NCBI GenBank assembly: GCA_012295275.1
Contig: CM022671.1
Location: 425,001 to 489,000 of the forward strand
DNA: 64,000 bases
Direction: 5' to 3'
Origin: Chrysomallon squamiferum
Taxonomy: Eukaryota; Mollusca; Gastropoda; Neomphalida; Peltospiridae
Under the pieces are notes generated by a model. It was not told the origin of the DNA. It ran no database searches and saw nothing but the letters and a program-made list of their open reading frames with translations. Of the stretch, positions 1-10,030 are shown one piece after another. The position numbers and the translations under genes are program-made. Every line of letters begins with the position of its first letter. Position 1 is the stretch's first letter.

Positions 1-3000
1 TGTGAGAAAAGAGGAAGGCGGTGAAACGTTTACAACAGTGGAGGCACTTTTTCCGCTTCTCTCTCATGGTGCTGTTTCGTCTCGTTGACGAGCTGGGGCG
101 GAACGGGGGCAGCGGTTCTTCACTCTGGACAGGCTCGTCTGAGGGGATCGTTTCAAATCTGAGCTTTTTCCGAGGAATCTCGATGCTCATCTCAGGCTCG
201 ATAATTTCGTCATCTAGAATATCTGTCTCCTTTATCTCAGCAAGTTTCTGCAAGTTTATCTCGTTCTCTATCGTAAATATGTCGTACGGAATATCAGCAT
301 CGTGCACTTGCTCATTTTTGTCTTCTTCTTCTTCTTTTTGCTTCTTTCTCTTGGCTAGTTTGGACTTGAGTAAGACTATTGCAGCAAACGACAATTTCTT
401 TGGTTTCGGCAGAGGAATGTCCTTGTGTTCCTCCTCCTTTTCTTTGTCTGTTGCTTGTTCTGCTGGAGATTCGCAGCTAAGTACTTCAGACTTCGAATCT
501 GGCGATGTTTTGTCGTCAGCAGGAGCCTGATCTATGCGGCTGGTTTCTTTAGGAACGTTGGACACGAGTATCTCCTCCTTAGCCGGACACTCGTGAACAA
601 TCAAAGGAATTTGTTTCGCTTTCTTATTCTTCTTGTTATTCTTTTTTAACTTTGACATTTTCTTGGATGTTTTGGGGGAAATTTCTGTATCTGAGGTTTG
701 AGTAGTTTTATCACACATCTCAACAATTTTAACAAGTTTGTAACCTTCTGGCTCCTTGACTGGAGCTTCATCTTCTTTCTCCTTTTCTCTACGAAACGAT
801 CTTCCCCTGTATATCTTCTTTTGTGAATCGCGTCCTTTTCTTTCTATCGTTCTCCCGCGATCCGAGCTTTCACTAGCTGCTTCAGAATCTGTGGCTCTGT
901 CAGGAGAAAGAGTTTGTCTATCTGGTGATAGTGTCTGCCTGTCTGGTGATAGTGTCTGCCTGTCTGGTGATAAAGTTAATCTGTCTAGTGATATTTTTTG
1001 TCCAGTAGTTAACACTGATTGTTTGTCTTGGCCTTTATTTTGTTTACTATCAATATCTTGTTGACTCCTCGATTCACTCGATAGCAATTTGTCATCTTGT
1101 AAAGTTGATTCTTTATTCTCAAAGCTTGGTTTTCGTTTTGGAGAGAAAGTTCTTCTGTATATCTGTTGTACACTTGTACCCATAACTGGCACAGTTTTCG
1201 TTTCGACATCAGTAACGTCATGACGAACCTCTCCAGCAGGTTCACTGCTGGCTGAGTTACTCCTGCGACACGTTCTCGACAAACTCTTCTTCTTTGCACC
1301 AACACTAAAAGATCTGCCCACTCGAGGAGCAGTGAGAAACTGTCTGTTGTTTTGTGATTGTTCTTCTTTGTTGTTGTTTTCTGAAGAAGTACAAGGTACC
1401 GCTTCTTTTTTAATGTCATCTTTTGTGTGCTGATTTGTGTCTGAAATAATTATATCTGGAGACGATTTTACATTTCTAAATTCATTAAGTTTTAATTCGT
1501 TACTTCCTTTAGATTTCTGTATACCAGTATCCTTAGATTTCGATTCACTAGTCCTTTTAAGTTTTTGTTCACTACTTGATTTTAAGTCACTACTATCTTT
1601 AGATATCAAGTTACGATTGTCTTTTGATATCTCTTGACCATTTTCTTTAGATTTCAAATCACTAGTCACTTTTGGTTTCAAGTCTTTACCATCTTTGCGC
1701 TTTAAGTTTAATTCGCTGCTTTCTTTAAGCTTTAGTGAATTTCCAGCAGGACTTTCTACAACCTCTATGAGTTTTCTCCAAGGGGACAAGTCTCTGGGAG
1801 TCTGGTTCCAGGGCGAAGGCGACAAGTCTCTGGGTTTCGGAATAGTTGGAGATGCGTCTCTAGCGGACGCTATTTTGGCTATATTGAAAGGACAAAAGGG
1901 AGATAAGTCACGCACTTGCATTCGAGCCATCGAAGACGTCGAATAGGACGGAAGAGAGCGACTCAGTTCGAGGAATTTCGAAAGAGTTTCTTTTCTTCGC
2001 TTGGCCTTCACGTCTTCTATGGCCATCTTCCACCTGCTTGCTGCTCGGGATCTCGAATGTTTTTCAGTTATCACAGGAGAGTGAGAAGTGGCGGAGCTTT
2101 GAGGCGAGGACAGCGGTTCTGTGTGAGGTTTGTCTGATGAAGAAGGATGCTGTGGTTTTAACTGCTCTTTTGAATGATCACTCTGAGGCTCTCCGCTGTC
2201 ACTCGTGTGCACCATCGCACTGTGTGACGTCACAACGGAGCTCGCTGGAGGTTTGGACGGTTTTGAAGTTTTTAAAATGCTCGCGGGTTTCACCTGCTGT
2301 GGCAATGCATGTGAAGCGTGTGTTTCAATACTGACCGGGTCTTTGGAAGAGGAGGTTTTCAAACCGATGTTTTTAACTCTAAGAGATTCTCTTTCGTTCC
2401 TTTTCAGTTTCTGCCTAGGCAGACTGGCGCTTCCTCGAACATTGAAATTGTTTGTTAGTATTTGGTTGTTGGTTCTAGCCTCGTCGTCGAGTCCGGCGCT
2501 GCTGACGTCGGGCAGGGAGCTTCCTGTCGTCCGCTCTTCTATTTCTATCTGTCTCTCCAGCACTGACAGTCTCTGGCGTGACCCGGATGTGTAACGTCGG
2601 CGCTCGCGCACAGCGTCACGCACAGTCATTCTTTGCAGGCGATTTCGAGGCTGCTTCGTGACGTCATACACCGTATAAGAATCTGTGGTTCCCTCGTGTG
2701 ACGACGTCGTTGCTCGTTTCACGTCCTCAGCACTCTGATGTCTTTTAGAAGATGAGGTTTTGTTGAGGTTGCTCTCAGAATTACTTCTCGATCTGCTTTC
2801 AGACCTGCTCTTCCTTTTAAACAAACCTGAAAACCGTTTTTTAGGAGCACCACTCGCGGGGTGTGGTTTGGGTTCGGGGTCGGGATTGTTGGAACAACTG
2901 TTTGGAACGACAGCTTCCGGCGTTTCGCCAGTCGCAGCCTCTCCACTATGTCTGTCGTCACCGTCAACGTCAACGTCAACGTCGCGGCCCGTGGAATGTG

Positions 3001-3145
3001 TTTGTTTTTTCTTTCGGCCGCGAGATTTGCGCTTCTTCTTGGAAACACTGGGGCCGGGTCTGTCCGTCTTCCTCCTGTCTTCGTCAACCTTCTCCGAGCT
3101 GTTCTCCCAGTTAGCCGAGATTCCATCCTGCCTCGTGGTATCCAT
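1..3145 (-). CDS. Long Ser/Lys-rich protein, N-terminal part; tentative two-pore K+ channel extension (partial, runs off window)
   Basis: A minus-strand frame starts at the ATG at 3145-3143 and stays open for 1048 codons to base 2, so the 3' end lies outside the window. An in-frame TGA near 3228 precedes the ATG, which is the first ATG after it. The product is hydrophilic, rich in Ser, Lys and Glu, and has no membrane segment until the edge. Visible motifs are basic KKKRK stretches near the N-terminus, three RDLSP motifs, four consecutive LSPDR repeats (about 905-985), and a KKNNKKNKKAK stretch. The last visible residues, KCLHCCKRFTAFLFSH, resemble the sequence entering the first helix of invertebrate two-pore-domain potassium channels. 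From this I infer a very long cytoplasmic N-terminus of such a channel. That identity rests on about 16 residues and is weak, whereas the coding status is strong. A cag acceptor lies at 3157-3159, just before the ATG, so a 5' UTR intron is likely. Confidence 0.7.
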   Translation of the reverse strand, partial: MDTTRQDGISANWENSSEKVDEDRRKTDRPGPSVSKKKRKSRGRKKKQTHSTGRDVDVDVDGDDRHSGEAATGETPEAVVPNSCSNNPDPEPKPHPASGAPKKRFSGLFKRKSRSESRSRSNSESNLNKTSSSKRHQSAEDVKRATTSSHEGTTDSYTVYDVTKQPRNRLQRMTVRDAVRERRRYTSGSRQRLSVLERQIEIEERTTGSSLPDVSSAGLDDEARTNNQILTNNFNVRGSASLPRQKLKRNERESLRVKNIGLKTSSSKDPVSIETHASHALPQQVKPASILKTSKPSKPPASSVVTSHSAMVHTSDSGEPQSDHSKEQLKPQHPSSSDKPHTEPLSSPQSSATSHSPVITEKHSRSRAASRWKMAIEDVKAKRRKETLSKFLELSRSLPSYSTSSMARMQVRDLSPFCPFNIAKIASARDASPTIPKPRDLSPSPWNQTPRDLSPWRKLIEVVESPAGNSLKLKESSELNLKRKDGKDLKPKVTSDLKSKENGQEISKDNRNLISKDSSDLKSSSEQKLKRTSESKSKDTGIQKSKGSNELKLNEFRNVKSSPDIIISDTNQHTKDDIKKEAVPCTSSENNNKEEQSQNNRQFLTAPRVGRSFSVGAKKKSLSRTCRRSNSASSEPAGEVRHDVTDVETKTVPVMGTSVQQIYRRTFSPKRKPSFENKESTLQDDKLLSSESRSQQDIDSKQNKGQDKQSVLTTGQKISLDRLTLSPDRQTLSPDRQTLSPDRQTLSPDRATDSEAASESSDRGRTIERKGRDSQKKIYRGRSFRREKEKEDEAPVKEPEGYKLVKIVEMCDKTTQTSDTEISPKTSKKMSKLKKNNKKNKKAKQIPLIVHECPAKEEILVSNVPKETSRIDQAPADDKTSPDSKSEVLSCESPAEQATDKEKEEEHKDIPLPKPKKLSFAAIVLLKSKLAKRKKQKEEEEDKNEQVHDADIPYDIFTIENEINLQKLAEIKETDILDDEIIEPEMSIEIPRKKLRFETIPSDEPVQSEEPLPPFRPSSSTRRNSTMREKRKKCLHCCKRFTAFLFSH

Positions 3146-3156
3146 TCTGCAGCCCA

Positions 3157-3748
3157 CTGAGAGGAAATAGCACCGTGTTGTGAGAATAACACACTTCACA
3201 GAGAAACTCTCTTCATTCTCTTTTTCTCACCTTCAAAACCACCAGTCGGCCTCCCGTAGAATCTTGCATGTCGGAAACCAGCGTTTAACCAACACTCGTA
3301 CCCAGCGCATGGAGAAACCTGACTTTGTACAAACACTCACTGAGACTCGACACGACACCTACACGTGAGTGCGAGGATGTGGACGACAAATATAAAAAAT
3401 ATATATAAATATATCTCTACTGGGTTTTTTTCTCGTTCCAAAATTAATCTGTAGTTATTTATCCATCAGAAAAAACGTTAAGAGAATTTCCAAAAAAATC
3501 CAGAATCGTAGTAAAAAATAATTATTTCCTCCAAGAAGTCAATCACAGCAATGGAAACTACCATACTTCACAGAACAATTTGTAAATGATTATTATTTTT
3601 TATTTCTTAAATCACTTCCTCTTTTTTCCTAAATGACAGACTCCTTTAACGGAACACATAACCCACAAAAAGGAAAAAAAAATAACAAAAAAAGTAGAAA
3701 ATAAATAAACAAATAAATAAATAAATAAATAAATAAATAAATACACAC
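3157..3748 (-). other. Probable 5' UTR intron, low complexity
   Basis: The stretch lies between the candidate first exon and the start-codon exon of the 1-3145 gene. It holds an (AAAT)n run near 3705-3741 and otherwise AT-rich sequence. An alternative donor AAG|GTGAGA near 3229 could define a much shorter intron of about 75 bases with the same acceptor. No coding signal is seen. Confidence 0.3.
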
Positions 3749-4000
3749 CTTTCCTATAGGTATTCGACAGAGGAGAAGAGTAACGGGACTAATCACACTG
3801 TAACTTCTCCGATCACGTCTGTGCTAGCCAGGTTCTGTGTTCCTGTGTGCGCGGGTCTGCCTCGCCAGACTGACTGAACGAACGCGAAAGGGCATCACAA
3901 CTACTCGCAGAGCTGCCTGCCTACGTCACAGAAAGTGCAGAGAAACAGAGCGAACCCTGCTTCTCAAGCCCAACACGTTACAAGCGCGTTACGCGTGCAG
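3749..4000 (-). promoter_or_regulatory. Candidate promoter / non-coding first exon of the 1-3145 gene
   Basis: This island is clearly richer in GC and CpG than its AT-rich surroundings. It contains several CpG-bearing motifs such as ACGTCA and GCGCGTTACGCGT. On the minus strand a possible donor (AAAG|GTGTGT) lies near 3749 and faces the acceptor at 3157-3159 directly before the ATG of the downstream reading frame. I infer a 5' UTR exon and promoter here. No start-site data are available, so the boundaries are approximate. Confidence 0.35.
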
Positions 4001-4157
4001 CTGATGAATTTTACTGTCAGTGAACTCGTAAAACTAAGTTCATCTGAAGAAACAAGAAAATTCTATTACCCAAGCAATTTTCATGGGACGAAATAGTATA
4101 TGGAAATATATCTTAAATAATTAGTATTGTTTGTGTATATATGTGTATGAATGTGTG

Positions 4158-4217
4158 TATATTTGTGTTTTCCAGTCTGTATATATATATATATAGAGAC
4201 TGGAAAACACAAATATA
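4158..4217. repeat. Perfect 21-bp inverted repeat with TA-rich loop
   Basis: Bases 4158-4178 are the exact reverse complement of 4197-4217. They are separated by an 18-base (TA)n-type loop. The RNA of either strand would form a 60-nt hairpin with an uninterrupted 21-bp stem. It lies in otherwise non-coding AT-rich DNA (4,000-4,740) in which I see no gene. Confidence 0.8.
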
Positions 4218-4756
4218 GAGACAGAGATACAAATATCGATGTATACAATATATATTTTCGGCAAAAATAAATTGGAATAACACATAAAACTATATTTAAT
4301 ACAATATTTATCTTAACAGATATGACCCGAATAAAATAAAATATAAACTAATATGTATTTAAATTCATATGGTGAAAACAACTGCAAAAAGCATTTTGAC
4401 ATAATCAAATTTAGAATCATTATTATGTAAGTATGTAAGTATATATATATATATAATATCATTAGTATAAAACCAAAACAACTAACAACAAGAATATATA
4501 AATCTATATTTAAAATAACAGGTATAGGAACTATAAAATTAATAACGTTTTTAAAACTATTTTTAAAATGTGTATTTGTGTGTATGTTAATTATATGAAA
4601 ACAAATTAAATACAAAGTAAAGTTTTATGCAAAACAACAAGTGCACATCTTTTTGTCCGTGGGTATTTGAAAAACAGAAAAACATTTGACTTAAAAAGTC
4701 ACTTATAAAAATCTGTGTCTTGTGTATTTGTCTATAGACATGCGTTCATTGTGTCC

Positions 4757-6226
4757 AGGAAGTTGTGTTTGTGTGAATGTAGATATATATATGTGTTTGT
4801 GTGAATGTAGATATATATTTGTGTTTGTGTGAATGTAGATATATATGTATGTGTTTGTGTGAATGTAGATATATGTGTATGTGTTTGTGTGAATGTAGAT
4901 ATATATGTGTTTGTGTGAATGTAGATATATGTGTGTTTGTGTGAATGTAGATATATGTGTGTTTGTGTGAATGTGTTTGTGTGAATGTAGATATATATGT
5001 ATTTGTGTGGCTGTAGATATATATATGTGTGTTTGTGAATGTAGATATATATATGTGTTTTGTCTGAATGTAGATATATATGTGTTTGTGTGAATGTAGA
5101 TATATATGTGTTTGTGTGAATGTAGATATATATGTGTTTGTGAATGTAGATATATATGTGTTTTGTGTGAATGTATATATGTGTATGTGTTTGTGTAGAT
5201 ATATATATGTTTGTGTGAATGTAGATATATATGTGTTTGTGTGAATGTGTTTGTGTGAATATATATGTGTGTTTGTGTGAATGTAGATATATATGTGTTT
5301 TGTGAATGTAGATATATATGTAGATATATATGTTTTGTGTGAATGTAGATATATGTGTTTGTGTGAATGTAGATATATATGTGTTTTGTGTGAATGTAGA
5401 TATATGTGTGTTTGTGTGAATGTGTGTTTTGTGTGAATGTAGATATATATGTGTTTTGTGTGAATGTAGATATATATATGTGTGTGAATGTGTTTGAATG
5501 TAGATATATATGTGTTTGTGTGAATGTAGATATATATATATGTGTTTGTTGTGTGTGTTTGTGTGAATGTAGATATATATGTGTTTGTGTGAATGTAGAT
5601 ATATATGTGTTTGTGTGGCTGTAGATATATGTGTGTTTGTGTGAATGTAGATATATATGTGTTTGTGTGAATGTAGATATATGTGTGTTTGTGTGAATGT
5701 AGATATATGTGTGTTTGTGTGAATGTAGATATATATATGTGTTTGAATGTAGATATATATGTATTTGTGTGGCTGTAGATATATATATGTGTGTTTGTGT
5801 GAATGTAGATATATATATGTGTTTGTCTGAATGTAGATATATATGTGTTTGTGTGAATGTACATATATATATATATATGTGTGTTTGTCTGAATGTAGAT
5901 ATATATGTGTTTGTGTGAAGGTAGATATATATGTGTTTGTGTGAATGTAGATATATATGTGTTTGTGTGAATGTAGATATATGTTTGTTTGTGTGAATGT
6001 AGATATATATGTGTTTGTCTGAATGTAGATATATATGTGTTTGTGTGAATGTAGATATATATGTGTTTGTGTGAATGTAGATATATATGTGTTTGTGTGA
6101 ATGTAGATATATATGTGTTTGTGTGAATGTAGATATATATGTGTTTGTGTGAATGTAGATATATATGTGTTTGTGTGAATGTAGATATATATGTGTTTGT
6201 GTGAATGTAGATATATATGTCTGTCT
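4757..6226. repeat. Minisatellite, about 26-bp unit, roughly 1.5 kb
   Basis: The unit is close to TGTGTTTGTGTGAATGTAGA followed by a variable (TA)n stretch. It recurs across the whole interval with small length changes and occasional interruptions such as GGCTG for GAATG. The frame-like translation into HTNTYIS-type repeats on the minus strand is a by-product of the repeat and not a gene. Confidence 0.95.
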
Positions 6227-6299
6227 GCAAAGAGATATTAATAGAACACAAAATACAGTAAAGTATAAAAAAAAATTATGACAATACGTTCATTTGTTA

Positions 6300-6365
6300 A
6301 TCTGTGTGTGTGTGTGTGTGTGTGTGTCTGTGTGAGTACCTGTGTGTGTGCGTGTCTGTGTGAGT

Positions 6366-6400
<35 letters not shown>

Positions 6401-6565
6401 TACCTGTGTGTGCGTGTCTGTGTGAGTACCTGTGTGTGTGCGTGTCTGTGTGAGTACCTGTGTGTGTGTGTGTGTGTGTGTGTGTCTGTGTGAGTACCTG
6501 TGTGTGTGTGTCTGTGTGAGTACCTGTGTGTGTGTGTCTGTGAGTGTGTGTGTCTGTGAGTGTGA
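6300..6565. repeat. (GT)n-based minisatellite with TGAGTACC interruptions
   Basis: Runs of GT dinucleotides alternate regularly with TGTCTGTGTGAGTACC segments. This is a compound repeat directly following the 26-bp minisatellite after a 70-base spacer. No coding content. Confidence 0.9.
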
Positions 6566-8433
6566 TAATAAAATATATCATTAATTAAAACGGACAGACG
6601 TACGCTATACATATTATTTATTTATGTCTTGCTTTGCGTAATAAAAAACAGAATTCAACAAAAATAATGTAACAAAACAAATCATTGCAGCGACTTTATC
6701 AGAACATTTTAATACATATCAATGCTATAAAAAAGTTTAGACGAAGAAAAATTTAAAAAGATAAATTATATATTTAACTATAATCATTTACTTTAAAAAT
6801 ATATATAGGCTACAGCTGGAAACCTCATAAAAATGAAACTGATTTAAACAATGATTTAAAATATATATTTCTAAATATCAGACGTTTTTTAATATTTACT
6901 AGATTATATTTATGTCTATATGATAACTGGCTACAGCTTGATGGTTCTAATATGAGTGAACATTTTCTTCATGTATATTACAAACATACAGAAACTCCTT
7001 ACAATATTCATAGTTGTAAAAAAGAAAATATCTAGCACTTCGTTGATAGAGAAATGAAATATTACTTGGAAAATAATTAAAGACCGAAGAACGACTAAAA
7101 TTATCCCAGTGTTTTCAGTATAAGTTCTTCATGGATGAGTATGTATGACGCGTTATGTTATAAATCCAGTAACGTAACACGAAAGATATAAATGTATCAG
7201 AATAATCTGAGGAGAAAATAATATACATCTGTTTCTGTTACTTTCTGATAAGAAAATAAAAAATAAAATTAAAAAAATAACGTAAGTTACATAGATAAAT
7301 ATAAACAAGTTTACACAAGCACATACATAAATGTATACTACATATGTACGTGCTTGCATTATTATTGTTGTTGTTATTATTGTTTTTTCTTCTTTTTTTT
7401 TTGTGGATTTTTTAGAGGTGTTGTTTCGTTATGTTTTTATACTTTTTGACTTTTAGGAAATTTTTCATTTCTATCTTTTGTTATTATTTATTTATTTATA
7501 CTTCAAATAAGTTTTTTCCATTAGTAAACGTTTTATTTATTTATGTTTTTTTTTTTTTTTTATTATTATTATTTTGCATGTTTAATCCTTTTTTTGTTGT
7601 TTATTCTCTCTCTCTCTCTCTCTCTTATTTTTTTTTCTTTCTTTCTTTCTTATTATGTCTGACAATTTTTGTTTTTTGAAACCTCTTTTTTATTATTTAT
7701 TTTTTTTTTTTTTTCTTCTTCTTCTTCTTTATGGGGATTTTATTTCTCGTTTTTTTAAATCTTTCTTTATTATTTTTTATATATATATATTTTATTTTAT
7801 TTTTATTTTTTTAATTTTTTATTTATTTCTTCTTCTTTATGGGGATTTTATTTCTCTTTTTTTTAATCTTTCTTTATTATTTTTTAATTTTTTTTTTATT
7901 ATTTTTTTTTTAATTTTTTTTTTTTTTAATTTTTTTAATTTTTGTTTTTTTCATTGTTTATTCTAGATCAGACATGGACAACTTTTTTCGACAGCTTGTC
8001 CCAACACGCTCATACACGTGAAACACACCCGCGTCTGTTAGAGGTTTTTGTTTAACACACACACACACACATACACACACAATAAAGGTATTTTCGTCAC
8101 GGTAAATGAGGCGATAAATAGAAGTTCCTTATTCGTGTCTTTTTTTCTCTTTTATTTTTATTTTTATTTATTTTATTTTTTATTGTTATACATATTTCTT
8201 TTTTTTTTTTTTGTTTACGTTTATTTATTAAAATTTCCTTTTCTCCTCTTACCCTTTCTGATAGATTTTACACTAAAATAGTAACAAACTACATTTTTGT
8301 AATAACTGTGACAGTTTAGGTTTCTGGTTACTTATCTGTCTTCTGGTTGTTTCTTTTGTTTGTTTGTTGTTGTTTTTTTTTGTTGTTGTTTTTTTTATTT
8401 ATATACATTATTATTATTATTATTATAAATGTG

Positions 8434-8465
<32 letters not shown>

Positions 8466-8790
8466 TATATATATTTATTATTATTATTATTATTATTATA
8501 TGTGTGTGTATTTATATACACACATATAATAATAATAATAATAAATGTATATAAATAAAATAAATAACAAAAAATATATAGATACTGTTTTTGTTATTCA
8601 TACTGTTTATTATTGTTATTGTTGTTGTTGTTATTATTATACTGATGTTATTGTAAACTATTATTACTACTAATATTATTGTTGTTGTTGTTCTTGCCGT
8701 TGTTGTTCTTGTGATTTGTTGTTATATTTTCCTTTCTTTATTATTATCATTTACAAAAACGAAAGAAGCGTTGTAATAAATTCTTCGTAC
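6566..8790. other. Non-coding, AT-rich; strongly T-rich between 7,370 and 8,280
   Basis: No credible gene is seen. The plus strand between about 7,370 and 7,970 is almost entirely T with A, including poly-T tracts and a short (CT)n run at 7,604-7,625. It gives long but meaningless Phe/Leu/Ile frames. Bases 8,400-8,550 hold (ATT)n, (TA)n and (CA)n blocks arranged nearly symmetrically, which could fold. Confidence 0.8.
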
Positions 8791-9030
8791 GTCACGTGAG
8801 CTTGTGCGTCTGTGCGCTCAAACGAAAAAGTGTTCAGGACAGAAACTGAGCCCGGGGGGAGAGAGAAAACAAGATGGTGTCACTGACACACGCACGTCAC
8901 GACGTACGTAAACCGCGGACGAATCCGAGAGAAGCGTAACACTGGCCGAGATTAGGTCCGCGTTTTATCACTTCCGCCTCAGCCATAAAACAGCAACGAC
9001 GATAAAACGCAGATAACAGCGCGGAAAACG
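8791..9030. promoter_or_regulatory. CpG-containing promoter-like island
   Basis: The island stands out by its CpG content in AT-rich surroundings. It holds a CACGTG E-box at 8793-8798, an ACGTCACGACGTACGT cluster around 8894-8909 and an Ets-type CTTCCGCC at 8971. No open frame of convincing length follows on either strand, so the transcript it may serve is unknown. Promoter function is inferred from composition and motifs only. Confidence 0.3.
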
Positions 9031-9223
9031 TACCAGGCCTTTAAAAGTGTGTTAGTGGAAATATCACTGCACGGAGAAAAGAGAAAACAAAATGAGAGAA
9101 GAAAGTAGCAGTAATAATAATAATGATAATAATGATGAAATCCAGACTGCTCTTCGTAAACGTAGTGTTATACTGGTTCTAGAGTTACGTTTAGTTTTTA
9201 GTATTCGTACTTTGTTTAGTTTT

Positions 9224-9226
<3 letters not shown>

Positions 9227-9271
<45 letters not shown>

Positions 9272-9385
9272 CACTCACAAATATACATATGCACTCATAC
9301 GCACACTCACATATACACACATACACACACATATATTAACACACATACATACATTCATAAACGTATATACACACTCATACATTTT
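9227..9385. repeat. (CA)n microsatellite and degenerate CA/TA repeat
   Basis: A pure (CA)n tract of about 37 bases is followed by degenerate ACACATAYACAC-type sequence. The reading frame through it is a repeat artefact. Confidence 0.85.
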
Positions 9386-9830
9386 ATTAGAACTATATTT
9401 GCTAACAAAATATATCAGCCTTGCCCACAATTGCCCGAGAAGCTGGTTATTTTTGTGATTATTTATGTTGTATCACTGATTACCTATATAATTAATTAAA
9501 TTTGTCGTACACAGATATACTGTGTTTACATCGAAAACAAATTATTATCAAGTAATGAATTGTCTGTAACTGCTCTAAGTTTTAGACAGCTTAAAAGCTT
9601 TTAAACATTATCTCTGTTGTTAAATATTTATTTATTTATTTATTTATTTATTTATTATGTACATATATTTAAAAAAAAAAAACACAAATACGTTATCTGC
9701 TATGAAGTTGTTGTTTTTTTTCATCTTATTTAATTACCTTTTTAATATTTTTTTCTTTCTTCCTTTATTTTTATTTTTCATCTACAGAAAATAATTTTAT
9801 ACATTATAAAAAAGTAACAGACAAAGCAAC

Positions 9831-10030
9831 AGAGAACAAGACAGATAGACACAGAACGACAGAGAGAAAGACATAGAGAAAGACAGATAGACACAGAACG
9901 ACAGAGAGAAAGACATAGAGAAAGACAGACAGTCACAGAACGACAGAGAGAAAGACAGATAGACAGAGGGAGAACCACAGAGACAGAGAGTCTGCAGAGA
10001 GACAGACAGAAAGACAAACACACGGACAGA
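9831..10030. repeat. Minisatellite with about 42-bp unit
   Basis: The motif AGACAGATAGACACAGAACG followed by ACAGAGAGAAAGACATAGAGAA recurs about three times, then decays into AGACAGA-type sequence. Sequence on both sides (9,390-9,830 and 10,030-12,019) shows no gene. It contains (ATTT)n near 9,625-9,655 and ordinary AT-rich DNA, part of which may be the 3' UTR of the CUB gene ending at 12,020. Confidence 0.8.

Noticed and set aside
2719-3192. 157-codon minus-strand frame and several plus-strand frames across 1-3170
   Set aside because: They are shadows in other frames of the 1048-codon minus-strand frame that runs from 3145 to the window edge.
4757-6226. CRISPR-like regular repeats
   Set aside because: Units are contiguous without unique spacers and the genome is eukaryotic; it is a minisatellite.
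4746-6251. 501-codon minus-strand frame (HTNTYIS repeats)
   Set aside because: It is the translation of the 26-bp minisatellite, with no start context, no non-repeat domain and no flanking gene structure.
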